Source of the DNA: CBDDIP01 sp965279405
Lineage (GTDB): Bacteria; Actinomycetota; Acidimicrobiia; Acidimicrobiales; Ilumatobacteraceae
Reading direction: 5' to 3'
Assembly: GCA_965279405.1 (NCBI GenBank)
Contig: OZ257157.1
Span: 4,836,001-4,900,000, forward strand
Length of the DNA: 64,000 bases
Shown here: positions 53,663 through 61,980 of the stretch, piece after piece
How the letters are laid out: each line of letters starts with the position of its first letter
Numbering within the stretch: the stretch's first letter is position 1
Position numbers and translations under genes: made by a program
Notes under the pieces: generated by a model
The model's input: the letters and a program-made list of their open reading frames with translations, nothing else
The model's database searches: none
Told to the model about the DNA's origin: nothing

Positions 53663-55141
53663 TCACAGCATCGCCTGCACTCGTTCGATGGTGTCGGCCT
53701 CGTCGGCGCGCTTGTCCTCGCGGTAGCGCTTGACGCGAGCGAACCGCAGAGCGACACCACCTGGGTAGCGGGTCGAGCGCTGCACACCGTCGATGGCGAT
53801 CTCGACCACGATCTCCGGACGGACGTGGACGACGTGCGCGTCCGTCGCGAGTGCGAGACGTTGGAACGTCTCGGTCTGCCAGCGCAGGATCTCGTCGGTC
53901 ATGCCCTTGAACGTCTTGCCGACCATCACGAACGATGCGTCTGCGCCGCGGGCGCCGAGGTGCAGGTTGCTCAGGAGACCGGTGCGTCGGCCGTGCCCCC
54001 ACTCGACGGCGAGCACGACGAGGTCGAGGGTGTGCACCGGCTTCACCTTGCGCCACGTCGCGCCGCGACGACCCGCTTGGTACGTGCTCGTCAGCGCCTT
54101 GACCATCACGCCCTCGTGCCCGGCGGCGACGGCGTCGGCGGCGAACCGCTCGGCGAGTGCCGCGTCGTCCGTGTCGATCGTCGGCAGCCGCATCGCCTGC
54201 GGGACGAGGTCGGACAGCAGCCGCTTGCGGTCGGACAGCGGTTGGTCGATCAGCGACGTTCCGTCGGCAGCGAGGAGATCGAAGAAGAACGGCCGCAGCT
54301 GCGACTCGCCGCTCATCGAGTCCTGGAACTTCAACGGGTTGCCGTCGATGTCGAGCCCGAGCGCCTCACCATCGAGCACGATGTCGGCGACGGGAAGGGC
54401 GCGCACCGCAGCAACGATGCCCGGAACTCCGGCGGCGATCTCGCGCAGGCTGCGGGTGTAGACGCGGACGTCGTCGCCGCGACGGTGCACCTGCACGCGG
54501 GCGCCGTCGAGCTTCCACTCGACGCTCGCCGCACCCGTGAGCGCCAACGCATCGGTGACGGTGGCCGCGGTCGCAGCGAGCATGGGCTGCACCCCGACAC
54601 CGGTGGTCAGGCCGACATCGTCGATCGGCAACCCGCTCAGCGCACGATGCGCTGCGACGCCGAGATCGCCGAGCAGCATCGCCGCCCGCCGCACGTCGGC
54701 CAGCGGTCGCCCCGACGCCTTGGCCACCGCGTCGGTGACCACACCCTCGTTCGCACCCTGACGCATCTCGCCGGTGAGCACGCGGTACACGTGCTGCTGC
54801 TCGGTGTCCGTGGCATCACCGAACAGGCGCGTCAGCCGCTCGGCGCGTGCACCCTGCGAGCCGGCACCCGACATCGCCTGCAGCTCCGACAGCGCTCTGT
54901 CGACGTCCAGGATCGACAACGTCGGCACATCGGCGTGGACATCGCTTCGGCCGCTCATCGTCGCCCAACCGACCCCGATGCGACCCTGGCGCGGCTCGCC
55001 GATCAGGAAACCGATCGCGGCGACGACCTCGTCGGGATGCACCCGGCGCAGCAGATCGGCGAACAGGGCGACCTTCTCCGTGCGCTTGGGAGTGCTGGTG
55101 ACCATCTGCGCGGCAGCGACGAGGTCGGCAAACGCGGTCAC
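53663..55141 (-). CDS. lig: ATP-dependent DNA ligase (LigB type)
   Basis: 492 residues from a GTG at 55141, preferred over a TTG 39 bp upstream because VTAFADLVAAAQMV matches the usual N-terminus. An N-terminal DNA-binding domain spans 1-180. The adenylation domain has motif I KLDG with catalytic Lys210, IVLDGEALGLD (motif III), FFFDLLAADG (IIIa), GHEGVMVKAL (motif IV) and TWRKVKPVH (motif V). The OB domain follows with FARVKRYREDK. A short form close to mycobacterial LigB and archaeal-type ligases. It acts beside the NAD-dependent ligase in replication or repair. Confidence 0.93.
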   Translation of the reverse strand: MTAFADLVAAAQMVTSTPKRTEKVALFADLLRRVHPDEVVAAIGFLIGEPRQGRIGVGWATMSGRSDVHADVPTLSILDVDRALSELQAMSGAGSQGARAERLTRLFGDATDTEQQHVYRVLTGEMRQGANEGVVTDAVAKASGRPLADVRRAAMLLGDLGVAAHRALSGLPIDDVGLTTGVGVQPMLAATAATVTDALALTGAASVEWKLDGARVQVHRRGDDVRVYTRSLREIAAGVPGIVAAVRALPVADIVLDGEALGLDIDGNPLKFQDSMSGESQLRPFFFDLLAADGTSLIDQPLSDRKRLLSDLVPQAMRLPTIDTDDAALAERFAADAVAAGHEGVMVKALTSTYQAGRRGATWRKVKPVHTLDLVVLAVEWGHGRRTGLLSNLHLGARGADASFVMVGKTFKGMTDEILRWQTETFQRLALATDAHVVHVRPEIVVEIAIDGVQRSTRYPGGVALRFARVKRYREDKRADEADTIERVQAML

Positions 55142-55234
55142 CCGCCCAGTCTCGCGAAGAACCCGGACGAGTTTCTGCAAGATCCGCCGATCCCGCTGCT
55201 CTCCCCGGCGAACGCCGTGACCGTCACCGGTTGC

Positions 55235-55277
55235 TGATCGGTCTCATTGTCACGTTCGGCGGGAGCGGAACCGATCA
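55235..55277. repeat. 43 nt palindromic element
   Basis: TGATCGGT (55235-55242) pairs with ACCGATCA (55270-55277). Inside, CGTTC and GAGCG can form a second stem around GGCGG with one G-T pair. It lies 6 bp after the SRPBCC gene end and 94 bp upstream of the DNA ligase start on the minus strand. It fits the two-stem plan of 30124 and 62528. Confidence 0.65.
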
Positions 55278-55283
55278 CGTTCG

Positions 55284-55733
55284 TCATCCGTCGGCGGGCC
55301 GATCACCACGTTCGATCTGATCGCGCAGCCGTCGCAGGTCGCGCCGCAGCGAGCGGGAGAGCAGTCGCCGCAGCAACGGTGCGGTCAGCCGATCCATGCC
55401 GCTCGGCCTCACGGCGAGCGCCAGCGTCGTCGTCGTGATGCCGCCGTCCGAGACGACGGTCCGCGACCCGTTCGCATCGACGCCGCTCGTCGTTCGCCAG
55501 TGGAACGAGTGACCGGGCTCGACGTCGACGACGATCGCGTCGTTGCGCATCGTCCGCCCGAGGAAGCGCATCTCCTCAGACGTCGTGATGCCCGGCGCGA
55601 GCGGGCCGGGCACCGAGGGCTCCATGGAGACGACCCCCGAGCGCCAGGTGACGTCGCGCCGGTAGTCGGTGATGGCCGTCCACACGGTGACCGGATCGGC
55701 GGCGATGTCGATCGACTCGACGACGGCGATCAC
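55284..55733 (-). CDS. SRPBCC-family protein
   Basis: 149 residues. AVVESIDIAADPVTVWTAIT, YRRDVTWRSGVVSMEPSVPG and GRTMRNDAIVVDVEPGHSFH fit the polyketide cyclase/dehydrase SRPBCC group, ending in a basic helix (LLRRLLSRSLRRDLRRLRDQ). It binds or processes a hydrophobic ligand that is unknown. The start overlaps the SnoaL-like gene by 4 bp, so they are translated together and probably controlled by the MarR operator upstream. Confidence 0.82.
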   Translation of the reverse strand: MIAVVESIDIAADPVTVWTAITDYRRDVTWRSGVVSMEPSVPGPLAPGITTSEEMRFLGRTMRNDAIVVDVEPGHSFHWRTTSGVDANGSRTVVSDGGITTTTLALAVRPSGMDRLTAPLLRRLLSRSLRRDLRRLRDQIERGDRPADG

Positions 55734-56131
55734 GCTGCGCTCCAGAACTCGTTGACGGCGAGGTCGTCGAAGTTGTGGAACCGGATCTCGACGACCCGGC
55801 CGGCCTCGATCCGCAGCAGGTGGATGGTGCTGTTGTCGAGCGAAGCGCTCCCGCGTCGGGCGGTGACACGGCAGTACACGGCGACGTGCTGGGCGCCCTC
55901 GAGCACGTCGCGAACCTCGATGTGCTCACCGTCGTCGGTCAGCGCCCGACTGGCGGCGATGAAGGTCAGCACCGCGGCCGGTCCGACGTGCTCGCCGGCG
56001 AGCGAGTGCGTGCCGGGAACGACGAGACGCACGTCGGGTGACAGCAGCGGGAGTGCGGCTTCGATGTCGCTGCGCTCGATCGCCGAGTACAGGTGACGCG
56101 CCAGTGCCGAGGAAGGGTCGTGTTTGTTCAT
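55730..56131 (-). CDS. SnoaL-like (NTF2-fold) protein
   Basis: 133 residues from the ATG at 56131. Typical SnoaL-like layout: LARHLYSAIERSDIEAALPL, then LSPDVRLVVPGTHSLAGEHV, the pocket strand EVRDVLEGAQHVAVYCRVTA, and final HLLRIEAGRVVEIRFHNFDD. Cavity proteins of this kind act as ketosteroid-isomerase-like enzymes or ligand binders. Divergent from the MarR gene with 73 bp between starts and clear dyads there. Confidence 0.85.
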   Translation of the reverse strand: MNKHDPSSALARHLYSAIERSDIEAALPLLSPDVRLVVPGTHSLAGEHVGPAAVLTFIAASRALTDDGEHIEVRDVLEGAQHVAVYCRVTARRGSASLDNSTIHLLRIEAGRVVEIRFHNFDDLAVNEFWSAA

Positions 56132-56165
56132 GCACCGAATACTACGGTGTCGAAGCTTCGGTGCA
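56131..56165. promoter_or_regulatory. Inverted repeats, candidate MarR operator
   Basis: TGCACCGAA at 56131-56139 and TTCGGTGCA at 56157-56165 are exact reverse complements 26 bp apart; the second overlaps the palindrome CGAAGCTTCG (56151-56160). They lie between the divergent SnoaL and MarR starts, where a MarR dimer could control both. Confidence 0.55.
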
Positions 56166-56204
56166 AACCTGTACGACATCGAACCATCTCGCTAGCATCC
56201 TTCC

Positions 56205-56696
56205 ATGCCCACCGATCCCGTCGACGAGCTCCTCGCACAGTGGCGTCGCGAGCGCCCCGACATCGACTTCGCGCCCATGGGGTTGATCGGTCGAGTCGGC
56301 AGGCTCAGCGCGCTCATCGGTCGATCGATCGACGCAGAGCTCGGCGATCACGCCCTCACGGTCGGCGAATTCGACGTGCTCGCAGCTCTGCGCCGCTCCG
56401 GCGCTCCATTCGAGCTGAAGCCGACCGATCTGTCTCGCGCGTTGATGCTCTCGCCCGCGGGCATGACCAACCGACTCGATCGTCTCGAGGCGGCCGGCCA
56501 CGTCGAGCGGCGGATGGACCCCGACGACCGGCGCAGCTACCTCGTCCGCCTCAGCAAGCAGGGCCGCTCCACGATCGATCGCGCTGTGGTGGCTCACGTC
56601 GACAACGAGACTCGCCTGCTCGCTCCCCTCACCGAACGCGAGCAACGCACGCTCGACTCGCTGCTGCGCAAGATGCTCGGCCAGTTCGAGACCTGA
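56205..56696 (+). CDS. MarR-family transcriptional regulator
   Basis: 163 residues. Winged helix of MarR type: LTVGEFDVLAALRRSGAPFE, PTDLSRALMLSPAGMTNRLD, then the wing RRMDPDDRRSYLVRLSKQGR. Helices at both ends form the dimer interface. Divergent from the SnoaL/SRPBCC pair with 73 bp between starts; the dyads at 56131-56165 are the likely binding site. The ligand is unknown. It ends 4 bp before the convergent AraC-SnoaL gene. Confidence 0.93.
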   Translation: MPTDPVDELLAQWRRERPDIDFAPMGLIGRVGRLSALIGRSIDAELGDHALTVGEFDVLAALRRSGAPFELKPTDLSRALMLSPAGMTNRLDRLEAAGHVERRMDPDDRRSYLVRLSKQGRSTIDRAVVAHVDNETRLLAPLTEREQRTLDSLLRKMLGQFET

Positions 56697-56700
56697 AGCG

Positions 56701-57420
56701 TCAGCGCGCCATGACGGGCGAACCGTGGTGGAGCACGAGCTTCCAACCATCGGCGCCGCGCACGAACACGTTCGTCGCAGCAACGGTTCCCGTGCCGTCA
56801 CCGGCGACGAGGTTCTCGTCGACGGTCACCCACGCCGCGTCGCCCTGGTGGACGATGCCGAGGTTGGTGAGGATGAACTGGTTTCGGCCAGGACCACCGA
56901 GGATCCGCCGCCACGACTCCTCGACGTCGACCCAGCCGCGCAGGATCGGCCAGCCGGGATGCGTGCACGCGACGCGCTCGCTGTGCTCCCACACGGCACG
57001 CATGGCCTCGAAGTCGCGCGTCTCGTGCGCGTCGTAGAACGCCTGGTTGGCGTCGGCCACCTCGTCGAACATCCTCGTCACCCTACGAGCCCGCCATGCG
57101 CCGGGCGACACTCCGATCCGGCGCCGGAACGCTCGACTGAACGCCTCCTCTGATGCGTATCCCACCTGCCGGCTGATCGTTCGCAACGGCAGATCGGACG
57201 TGCGCAGCAGACCCTGGGCGACGTTGATCCGGACCTCGGCGAGGTATCGGATCGGCGACAGGCCGAGGCATCGACGGAAGCGGTCGTCCAGCGACGAGCG
57301 TGACACGAACGAGGCTGCGGCGAGCTCACCGACCGTCCACGTGTGATGCGGGTTGCTCCGCAACATCTCGAGTGCGGTGGACAACGCCGGATCGTCGGAT
57401 GCGCACCGGCGGTCACTCAC
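56701..57420 (-). CDS. AraC-type regulator fused to SnoaL-like domain
   Basis: 239 residues from a GTG at 57420, 8 bp inside the 3' end of the luciferase-like gene. Residues 15-115 are an AraC/XylS double helix-turn-helix (HTWTVGELAAASFVSRSSLD, LRTISRQVGYASEEAFSRAF, RRRIGVSPGAWRARR). Residues 120-239 are an NTF2/SnoaL-like domain (VADANQAFYDAHETRDFEAM, HPGWPILRGWVDVEESWRRI, WVTVDENLVAGDGTGTVAAT, KLVLHHGSPV). AraC proteins usually have the sensor at the N-terminus, so the reverse order is unusual; the SnoaL part may be the ligand sensor. Confidence 0.85.
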   Translation of the reverse strand: MSDRRCASDDPALSTALEMLRSNPHHTWTVGELAAASFVSRSSLDDRFRRCLGLSPIRYLAEVRINVAQGLLRTSDLPLRTISRQVGYASEEAFSRAFRRRIGVSPGAWRARRVTRMFDEVADANQAFYDAHETRDFEAMRAVWEHSERVACTHPGWPILRGWVDVEESWRRILGGPGRNQFILTNLGIVHQGDAAWVTVDENLVAGDGTGTVAATNVFVRGADGWKLVLHHGSPVMAR

Positions 57421-58354
57421 GCGTCTGCCGATCGAAGGATACGACGCGGAGGAGGCGACGGATCTCGGCCACACCGCTCACCGCCGTGTCCAGGTCCGCG
57501 GCGCACGCCAGGAGGTTGAAGGTCCGACAGCCGGCAGCCACGTAGGGCGCGAGGAACTCGGCCACGGCTTCCGGCGTGCCGCACGGGCTGGTGCGCTCGA
57601 ACCGTTCGAACGGGATGCCGTACAGGCCGGACATGGTCGGGGCGAGCGATGCGCGCGCCTCCGCTGCGTCGGCACCGATGCCGCACCAGACCTGCATCGC
57701 GTGCTGCCACCGCACATCGCACCGACCTGCCGCCGCGGCGACCTCATCGATGATGGACGTCGCCTCCTCGAACCGTCGTGCGGAGCACCAGATGCCGATC
57801 CAGCCGTCGCCGAGTCGCCCGGCGCGACGAAGCGCGGCGTCAGATCGTCCGCCGACGATGATCGGGATCGCCGGCGTCGGCGCGGGGAGGATCACGGCGT
57901 CGTCGATGTCGAAGAACTCCCCGTGGTGCGCGACCGCGGCGCCCGTCAACAACGCTCGGAGCACGCCCAAGGACTCGTCCGTGCGGCGACCGCGAGTGCG
58001 CGGATCGACCCCACAGATCGCCAGCTCATGTGGGTCCTCGCCGCCGATGCCGACGCCGAGCGTGAGCCTGCCCGGGTAGCGCGTCGCCATCGACGAGAGC
58101 TGACGGGCAACGAGCACCGGATGACGCAACGGCAACAGGTAGACCGCCACGAAGGCGCGCAACGACGGGTCAGTGGCCAGCTCGTGCGTCGCACCGATGA
58201 GCCCGTCGAACCCGGCTCCGTTGATGAAGCTCACGTGGTCGCCGCACACGGCGTGATCCAGTCCGGCCGCGGCGATCGCGCGCGTCGCTGCCGAGGGCGT
58301 GGCGTCCGGGGTAAGCGCAGCCATGCCCACGGCGATCATCTGCTCGGCGCTCAT
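57413..58354 (-). CDS. LLM-class F420-dependent oxidoreductase
   Basis: 313 residues from the ATG at 58354, overlapping the preceding stop by 4 bp. Luciferase-like motifs: DHAVCGDHVSFINGAGFDGL, LPLRHPVLVARQLSSMATRY, GRLTLGVGIGGEDPHELAIC, PIIVGGRSDAALRRAGRLGD. It belongs to the TIGR03619/TIGR03857-like F420 groups by layout; substrate unknown. It is the middle gene of a methyltransferase-LLM-AraC unit, so the AraC protein may sense the product. Confidence 0.9.
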   Translation of the reverse strand: MSAEQMIAVGMAALTPDATPSAATRAIAAAGLDHAVCGDHVSFINGAGFDGLIGATHELATDPSLRAFVAVYLLPLRHPVLVARQLSSMATRYPGRLTLGVGIGGEDPHELAICGVDPRTRGRRTDESLGVLRALLTGAAVAHHGEFFDIDDAVILPAPTPAIPIIVGGRSDAALRRAGRLGDGWIGIWCSARRFEEATSIIDEVAAAAGRCDVRWQHAMQVWCGIGADAAEARASLAPTMSGLYGIPFERFERTSPCGTPEAVAEFLAPYVAAGCRTFNLLACAADLDTAVSGVAEIRRLLRVVSFDRQTRE

Positions 58355-59013
58355 GCCACCGCCACCCCGCTGATCTGCGGCCACACCGGCACGAACGCAC
58401 CACCGAGCCGGAACTGCTCGATCTGCACGTCGGCAAAGCCTGCAGCCTCGATCGCGGCGGCGGTGTCGCGATCGAGGCAGCAGCCGTCGAAGGCGTACCG
58501 CCACGGACGCTGGAGCACGCGCTGCAGCGCGCGAAGCGGCCCCGGCCTCGACCGGACGTGCTCGATGAACAGGAAGCGACCGCCCGGCCGCAGGATGCGG
58601 CGCACCTCGGCGATCGCCCCCACCGGATCGCGCACCGTGCACAGCACGAGGGTGCAGATCACGGCATCGCAGCTGTCCGTCGCGAGACCGGTCGACTCGG
58701 CGCTCACCTCGCGAACCTCGAGCTCGACCCCGTGATGAGCAGCCTTGCGACGCAGCGCGTCGTGCGTGTGCGGGTTCGGTTCGATGGCGATGAGGTGGGC
58801 GCCGGGCGCGAGGTAGCGCATCGAGGCACCTGCGCCGGCGCCGAGCTCGACGACGTCGCGAGGGAGATCGGCGAAGAGCTCCCGCTTGCGGCGGCCGAGG
58901 CGCCGATGGAGGTACCAGTCCATCGATTCGAAGAACCGGGCGTTCGCCCACGCTCGTGTCGTGTCGTGGCGGTGCACGGGCTGGACCCGTTCGAGATCGT
59001 GCGTGTCGGTCAT
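58351..59013 (-). CDS. SAM-dependent methyltransferase
   Basis: 220 residues. SAM motif VELGAGAG (55-62), LIAIEPNPHTHDALRRKA, and post motifs CDAVICTLVLCTVRDPVGAI and EVRRILRPGGRFLFIEHVRS. The N-terminus WANARFFESMDWYLHRRLGR is like a group of phospholipid or quinone methyltransferases (Methyltransf_11). The substrate is unknown. Head of the overlapping methyltransferase-LLM-AraC unit. Confidence 0.9.
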   Translation of the reverse strand: MTDTHDLERVQPVHRHDTTRAWANARFFESMDWYLHRRLGRRKRELFADLPRDVVELGAGAGASMRYLAPGAHLIAIEPNPHTHDALRRKAAHHGVELEVREVSAESTGLATDSCDAVICTLVLCTVRDPVGAIAEVRRILRPGGRFLFIEHVRSRPGPLRALQRVLQRPWRYAFDGCCLDRDTAAAIEAAGFADVQIEQFRLGGAFVPVWPQISGVAVA

Positions 59014-59025
59014 CCCGTCACTGTT

Positions 59026-59040
59026 GCGAGCGCCGCTCGC
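59026..59040 (-). terminator. Short palindrome after the SARP-hydrolase gene
   Basis: GCGAG-CGCCG-CTCGC forms a 5 bp stem at 59026-59040, 22 bp after the stop of the SARP gene and 12 bp before the methyltransferase start. It could attenuate transcription between them. Confidence 0.4.
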
Positions 59041-59062
59041 GTCGCGCTCGCGTGGCGGCAGG

Positions 59063-60661
59063 CTACGACTGCAGCAGATCGGCGACGGCGCCGACGATCT
59101 CGCCCACGTCGCGAGCGTCCGGCAGGTGCCACGCTCCATCCCGTGCCACGAAGCGGGCGTGAGGCAACGCGGCAGCGAGGGCGGCACCGCCGGCGAACGG
59201 GATCACCCGGTCGCCGCGGTAGTGCAGCACCAGCGCCGGGGCGCGAACCGCGCCCACCAGATCGGAGACGTCGGCGCTGTAGATCGCTTCGAGGTAGCCC
59301 GCGGCGACCTCGACGGACGCGCACTCGCGCAGGATGCGGGCGAACTGCAGCGTGGCGGCAGGCGACACGCCGGGGCGGTACAGGCCGGCCAGCAGTTCGG
59401 TGGCGATGTTGGGGCGTTGACGCAGCAGCTCCAACATCGGCCGTCCGAGGTCGCCGAAGGTGTCCGGCCCGCTGGCGTACGTGCCGAACAGCACGAGATG
59501 GGACACGAGGTCGGGTCGGCGTGCCGCGCACGCCAGCGCGATCGGGCCCGCACCCGACATCGCGAAGAGCGCTGCAGGTTCGTCGACGTGTTCGATCACA
59601 GCCACCAGCTCGTCGACCGCTGCGTCGAGACCGAAGTCGATCACCGATCCACCGGACAAGCCGGTGCCGCGACGGTCGTAGGTGATCGCTCGCCAGTGCT
59701 CGGCGAGGTGCTCGATCAGCGCCGATCGAGGATCGCGCCCATCGGCGATGACGGCGAGGTTGGACACCCAGGCGGGAACCACGATCACCGGCTGCCCGGC
59801 GCCGAGCTCGCTCCAAGCAAGGTCGACTCCCGTGCTCGTCATCCGCTGCAACAACAGGCCGTCGATCGACTGCCGCTCGCTGCCGACGTTGGTGCCAACC
59901 GGCGCACTGATCTCGTCGACGTCGCCGTGGAGGATCGCAGCCTCCAATCGGCGAAGTCGCGGCGACGGATCCAGACCGAGGTCTTCGAGCAGGTGGTGCC
60001 GGTGCGCCTGGAACACACGAAGCGCCTCGGCGTCGCGGCCCGTGGCGGCGAAGGCGCGCATCAGCGTCGCCTGTGCGTCGGCGCGCAACGGATGGTCCGA
60101 CACGAACACCTCGAGCTCGGTGATCGCCCGATTTGGCTCACCGCAGGCGAGCAGCGCCGCAGCGTGTGCCTCGATCGCCTGCAGGTGCAGCTCCTCCAAC
60201 CGGATCTGCTCGGCACGCAACGGCTCGGCATCCTCGAGCCCGACGTACGGCGCGCCGCGCCAGAGCGACAGGGCACCGGCGAGGAGGGTGCGGGCCAACG
60301 TCGGCTCCGTCGCGGTCGCAGCCCGCACCAGTCGCTCGAACTCGAAGGCGTCGACTGTCGCCGAACCCAGCTCGATCGCGTAGCCGGGGGCACGTGTGAC
60401 GATCGTCGGAGCGCCGGCGGCTCGAAGCCGTTGACGCAGCCGGAACACCTGGGTCTGCAACGCCCCACTCGGATCGTCCGGCAACCCGTCAGACCACACC
60501 GCATCGACGAGCGCATCCGCCGACACGACCTGCCCCGCCTGCGACACGAGCCGTCCGAGCAACGTCTGCAACCGCCGACCCGGCACGGCGTGCACCCCGC
60601 CGGCGTCATCGACGACGGCCATCGCGCCCAGCACGCGCACGGTCACCGACGGTTGGTCCAC
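59063..60661 (-). CDS. SARP-type regulator fused to alpha/beta hydrolase
   Basis: 532 residues from a GTG at 60661. Residues 1-95 form an OmpR-like winged helix (GRRLQTLLGRLVSQAGQVVS, LQTQVFRLRQRLRAAGAPTI, RAPGYAIELG). Residues 100-240 form the BTAD repeat region (AEQIRLEELHLQAIEAHAAA, ATLMRAFAATGRDAEALRVF). Residues 280-532 form an alpha/beta hydrolase: YDRRGTGLSGG, nucleophile elbow AMSGAGP with Ser and a final GAWHLPDARD with the catalytic His. The elbow has Ala in place of the first Gly. The hydrolase may sense or cleave a small ester. Confidence 0.88.
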   Translation of the reverse strand: MDQPSVTVRVLGAMAVVDDAGGVHAVPGRRLQTLLGRLVSQAGQVVSADALVDAVWSDGLPDDPSGALQTQVFRLRQRLRAAGAPTIVTRAPGYAIELGSATVDAFEFERLVRAATATEPTLARTLLAGALSLWRGAPYVGLEDAEPLRAEQIRLEELHLQAIEAHAAALLACGEPNRAITELEVFVSDHPLRADAQATLMRAFAATGRDAEALRVFQAHRHHLLEDLGLDPSPRLRRLEAAILHGDVDEISAPVGTNVGSERQSIDGLLLQRMTSTGVDLAWSELGAGQPVIVVPAWVSNLAVIADGRDPRSALIEHLAEHWRAITYDRRGTGLSGGSVIDFGLDAAVDELVAVIEHVDEPAALFAMSGAGPIALACAARRPDLVSHLVLFGTYASGPDTFGDLGRPMLELLRQRPNIATELLAGLYRPGVSPAATLQFARILRECASVEVAAGYLEAIYSADVSDLVGAVRAPALVLHYRGDRVIPFAGGAALAAALPHARFVARDGAWHLPDARDVGEIVGAVADLLQS

Positions 60662-60696
60662 CGTCCAAGTATCGCCTCGGTGACCGCACGCGCGGC

Positions 60697-61980
60697 TCAG
60701 CCGAGCGGCTCCAACTGGACGCCCGCGAGCGAGACGCCGACGCGCCGCGAGTCGGCGGATCCGGGTGCGAGCTCGACGACCGGCACCGTCCGGATCATCC
60801 GCAGCTCGACGACGGAGGCCCGATCGGCGTGCAGCGACGCCTCGAGCTCCACGAGGATCGACCCGTCGGAAGCACGACGGACGGCGGTCGGCAGGGACGT
60901 GCCGTTGACGAGCACCGCCAGCGAATCGAGGACGTCGACGTTCGCCACCGCCGCGAGGTGCAGCGTCAGCCGAACGGGGCCCTCGTGCACGAACGGGATC
61001 AGCAACCGTGGTCGCGGGTTGGGCCCGGACCATCGCCACGTTCGGTCGCCGTCTCGTTCGAGCCCGTGCCAGTCGAACGCTCGCGGGCCGTCATCGACGG
61101 GCATCCAGGTCGGGCCGTCGAGCGCGACGAGGGGCGGCGTGTCGATGCCCCGGATGCGGGCGTTGATGCGGAGCGCTTCGCCCGGCTGCCGATCGCGCTC
61201 GGCCGGATGCAGGGTGCTCATGTAGTTGCCCGATGTCGCCACCTCGGTCACCGCGGCGTCGATCGTCGCATGCAGCTGGGTCGGATCGTCGATCAACGCC
61301 AGCGCGGCGCGTTGTTCGTCGTCGTCCGGGGACAGGTAGGACAAGTAGCGCAACGCGGAATTGAACTTGAGCACCGTGATCGTCCCGGTGGAGGTGAAGA
61401 TGCAGCCTCGCTGCGCAGCGGAGAACATGAACTGCGAGTCGACCGGCCGTCGCACCACCGCCGCGTCCGGCCATCGCAGCTCCTCGGGGAGGTTGCGTCG
61501 GTGGGCGACCGACGACGGCGGGAAGAAGTGCGTCAGCGCCATCCACCGATCGGTCGGGTCGAACATTCCGGTCACCCACGTGTGTCCGTCGCCCGCGCCG
61601 GGCGGACCGAAGAACACGCATCCCGACGCAGCGAACTCTGCACGGGGCTCACGCTCGAACGCCCTGCGCAGTGCCGCGAGGTGGCCAGGCAACCAGACGT
61701 CGTCATGACCGAGGTAGGCAACGTGCTCGCCGGCGGCGGCCGACCATCCCAGGTTGTTCGGGCCGAACTGCGAGCCGCATCTCGCCGCGGTCTCCAGCAC
61801 ACGGAACCGATCGCCGAAGCGCTCCACCGTCTCGGCCAACCCGGTCGCAGCCGGGCCATCACTGGCCACGAGCACCTCGATGTCATCGACGGTCTGGCGG
61901 GCGACGGACTCCAACGTGGCGTCGATCAACGCGCCTCGCCCGAACGTGGCGATGACCACCGAGAACGTCGGGCTCACCAT
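60697..61980 (-). CDS. GT2-family glycosyltransferase with C-terminal beta-rich domain
   Basis: 427 residues from the ATG at 61980. The GT-A fold has VVIATFGRGALIDATLESVA, VLVASDGPAATGLAETVERF and the metal-binding region HVAYLGHDDVWLPGHLAAL, with DD in place of DxD. From about 260 the protein changes to a beta-rich segment (PRLLIPFVHEGPVRLTLHLA), which may bind carbohydrate. It has no membrane helix. It overlaps the sugar epimerase gene by 7 bp, so both serve the same surface-glycan pathway. Confidence 0.85.
   Translation of the reverse strand: MVSPTFSVVIATFGRGALIDATLESVARQTVDDIEVLVASDGPAATGLAETVERFGDRFRVLETAARCGSQFGPNNLGWSAAAGEHVAYLGHDDVWLPGHLAALRRAFEREPRAEFAASGCVFFGPPGAGDGHTWVTGMFDPTDRWMALTHFFPPSSVAHRRNLPEELRWPDAAVVRRPVDSQFMFSAAQRGCIFTSTGTITVLKFNSALRYLSYLSPDDDEQRAALALIDDPTQLHATIDAAVTEVATSGNYMSTLHPAERDRQPGEALRINARIRGIDTPPLVALDGPTWMPVDDGPRAFDWHGLERDGDRTWRWSGPNPRPRLLIPFVHEGPVRLTLHLAAVANVDVLDSLAVLVNGTSLPTAVRRASDGSILVELEASLHADRASVVELRMIRTVPVVELAPGSADSRRVGVSLAGVQLEPLG

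Noticed and set aside
53663..55141. LigD-type non-homologous end joining ligase
   Set aside because: No Ku, polymerase or phosphoesterase domain is present; the layout is that of the short LigB type.
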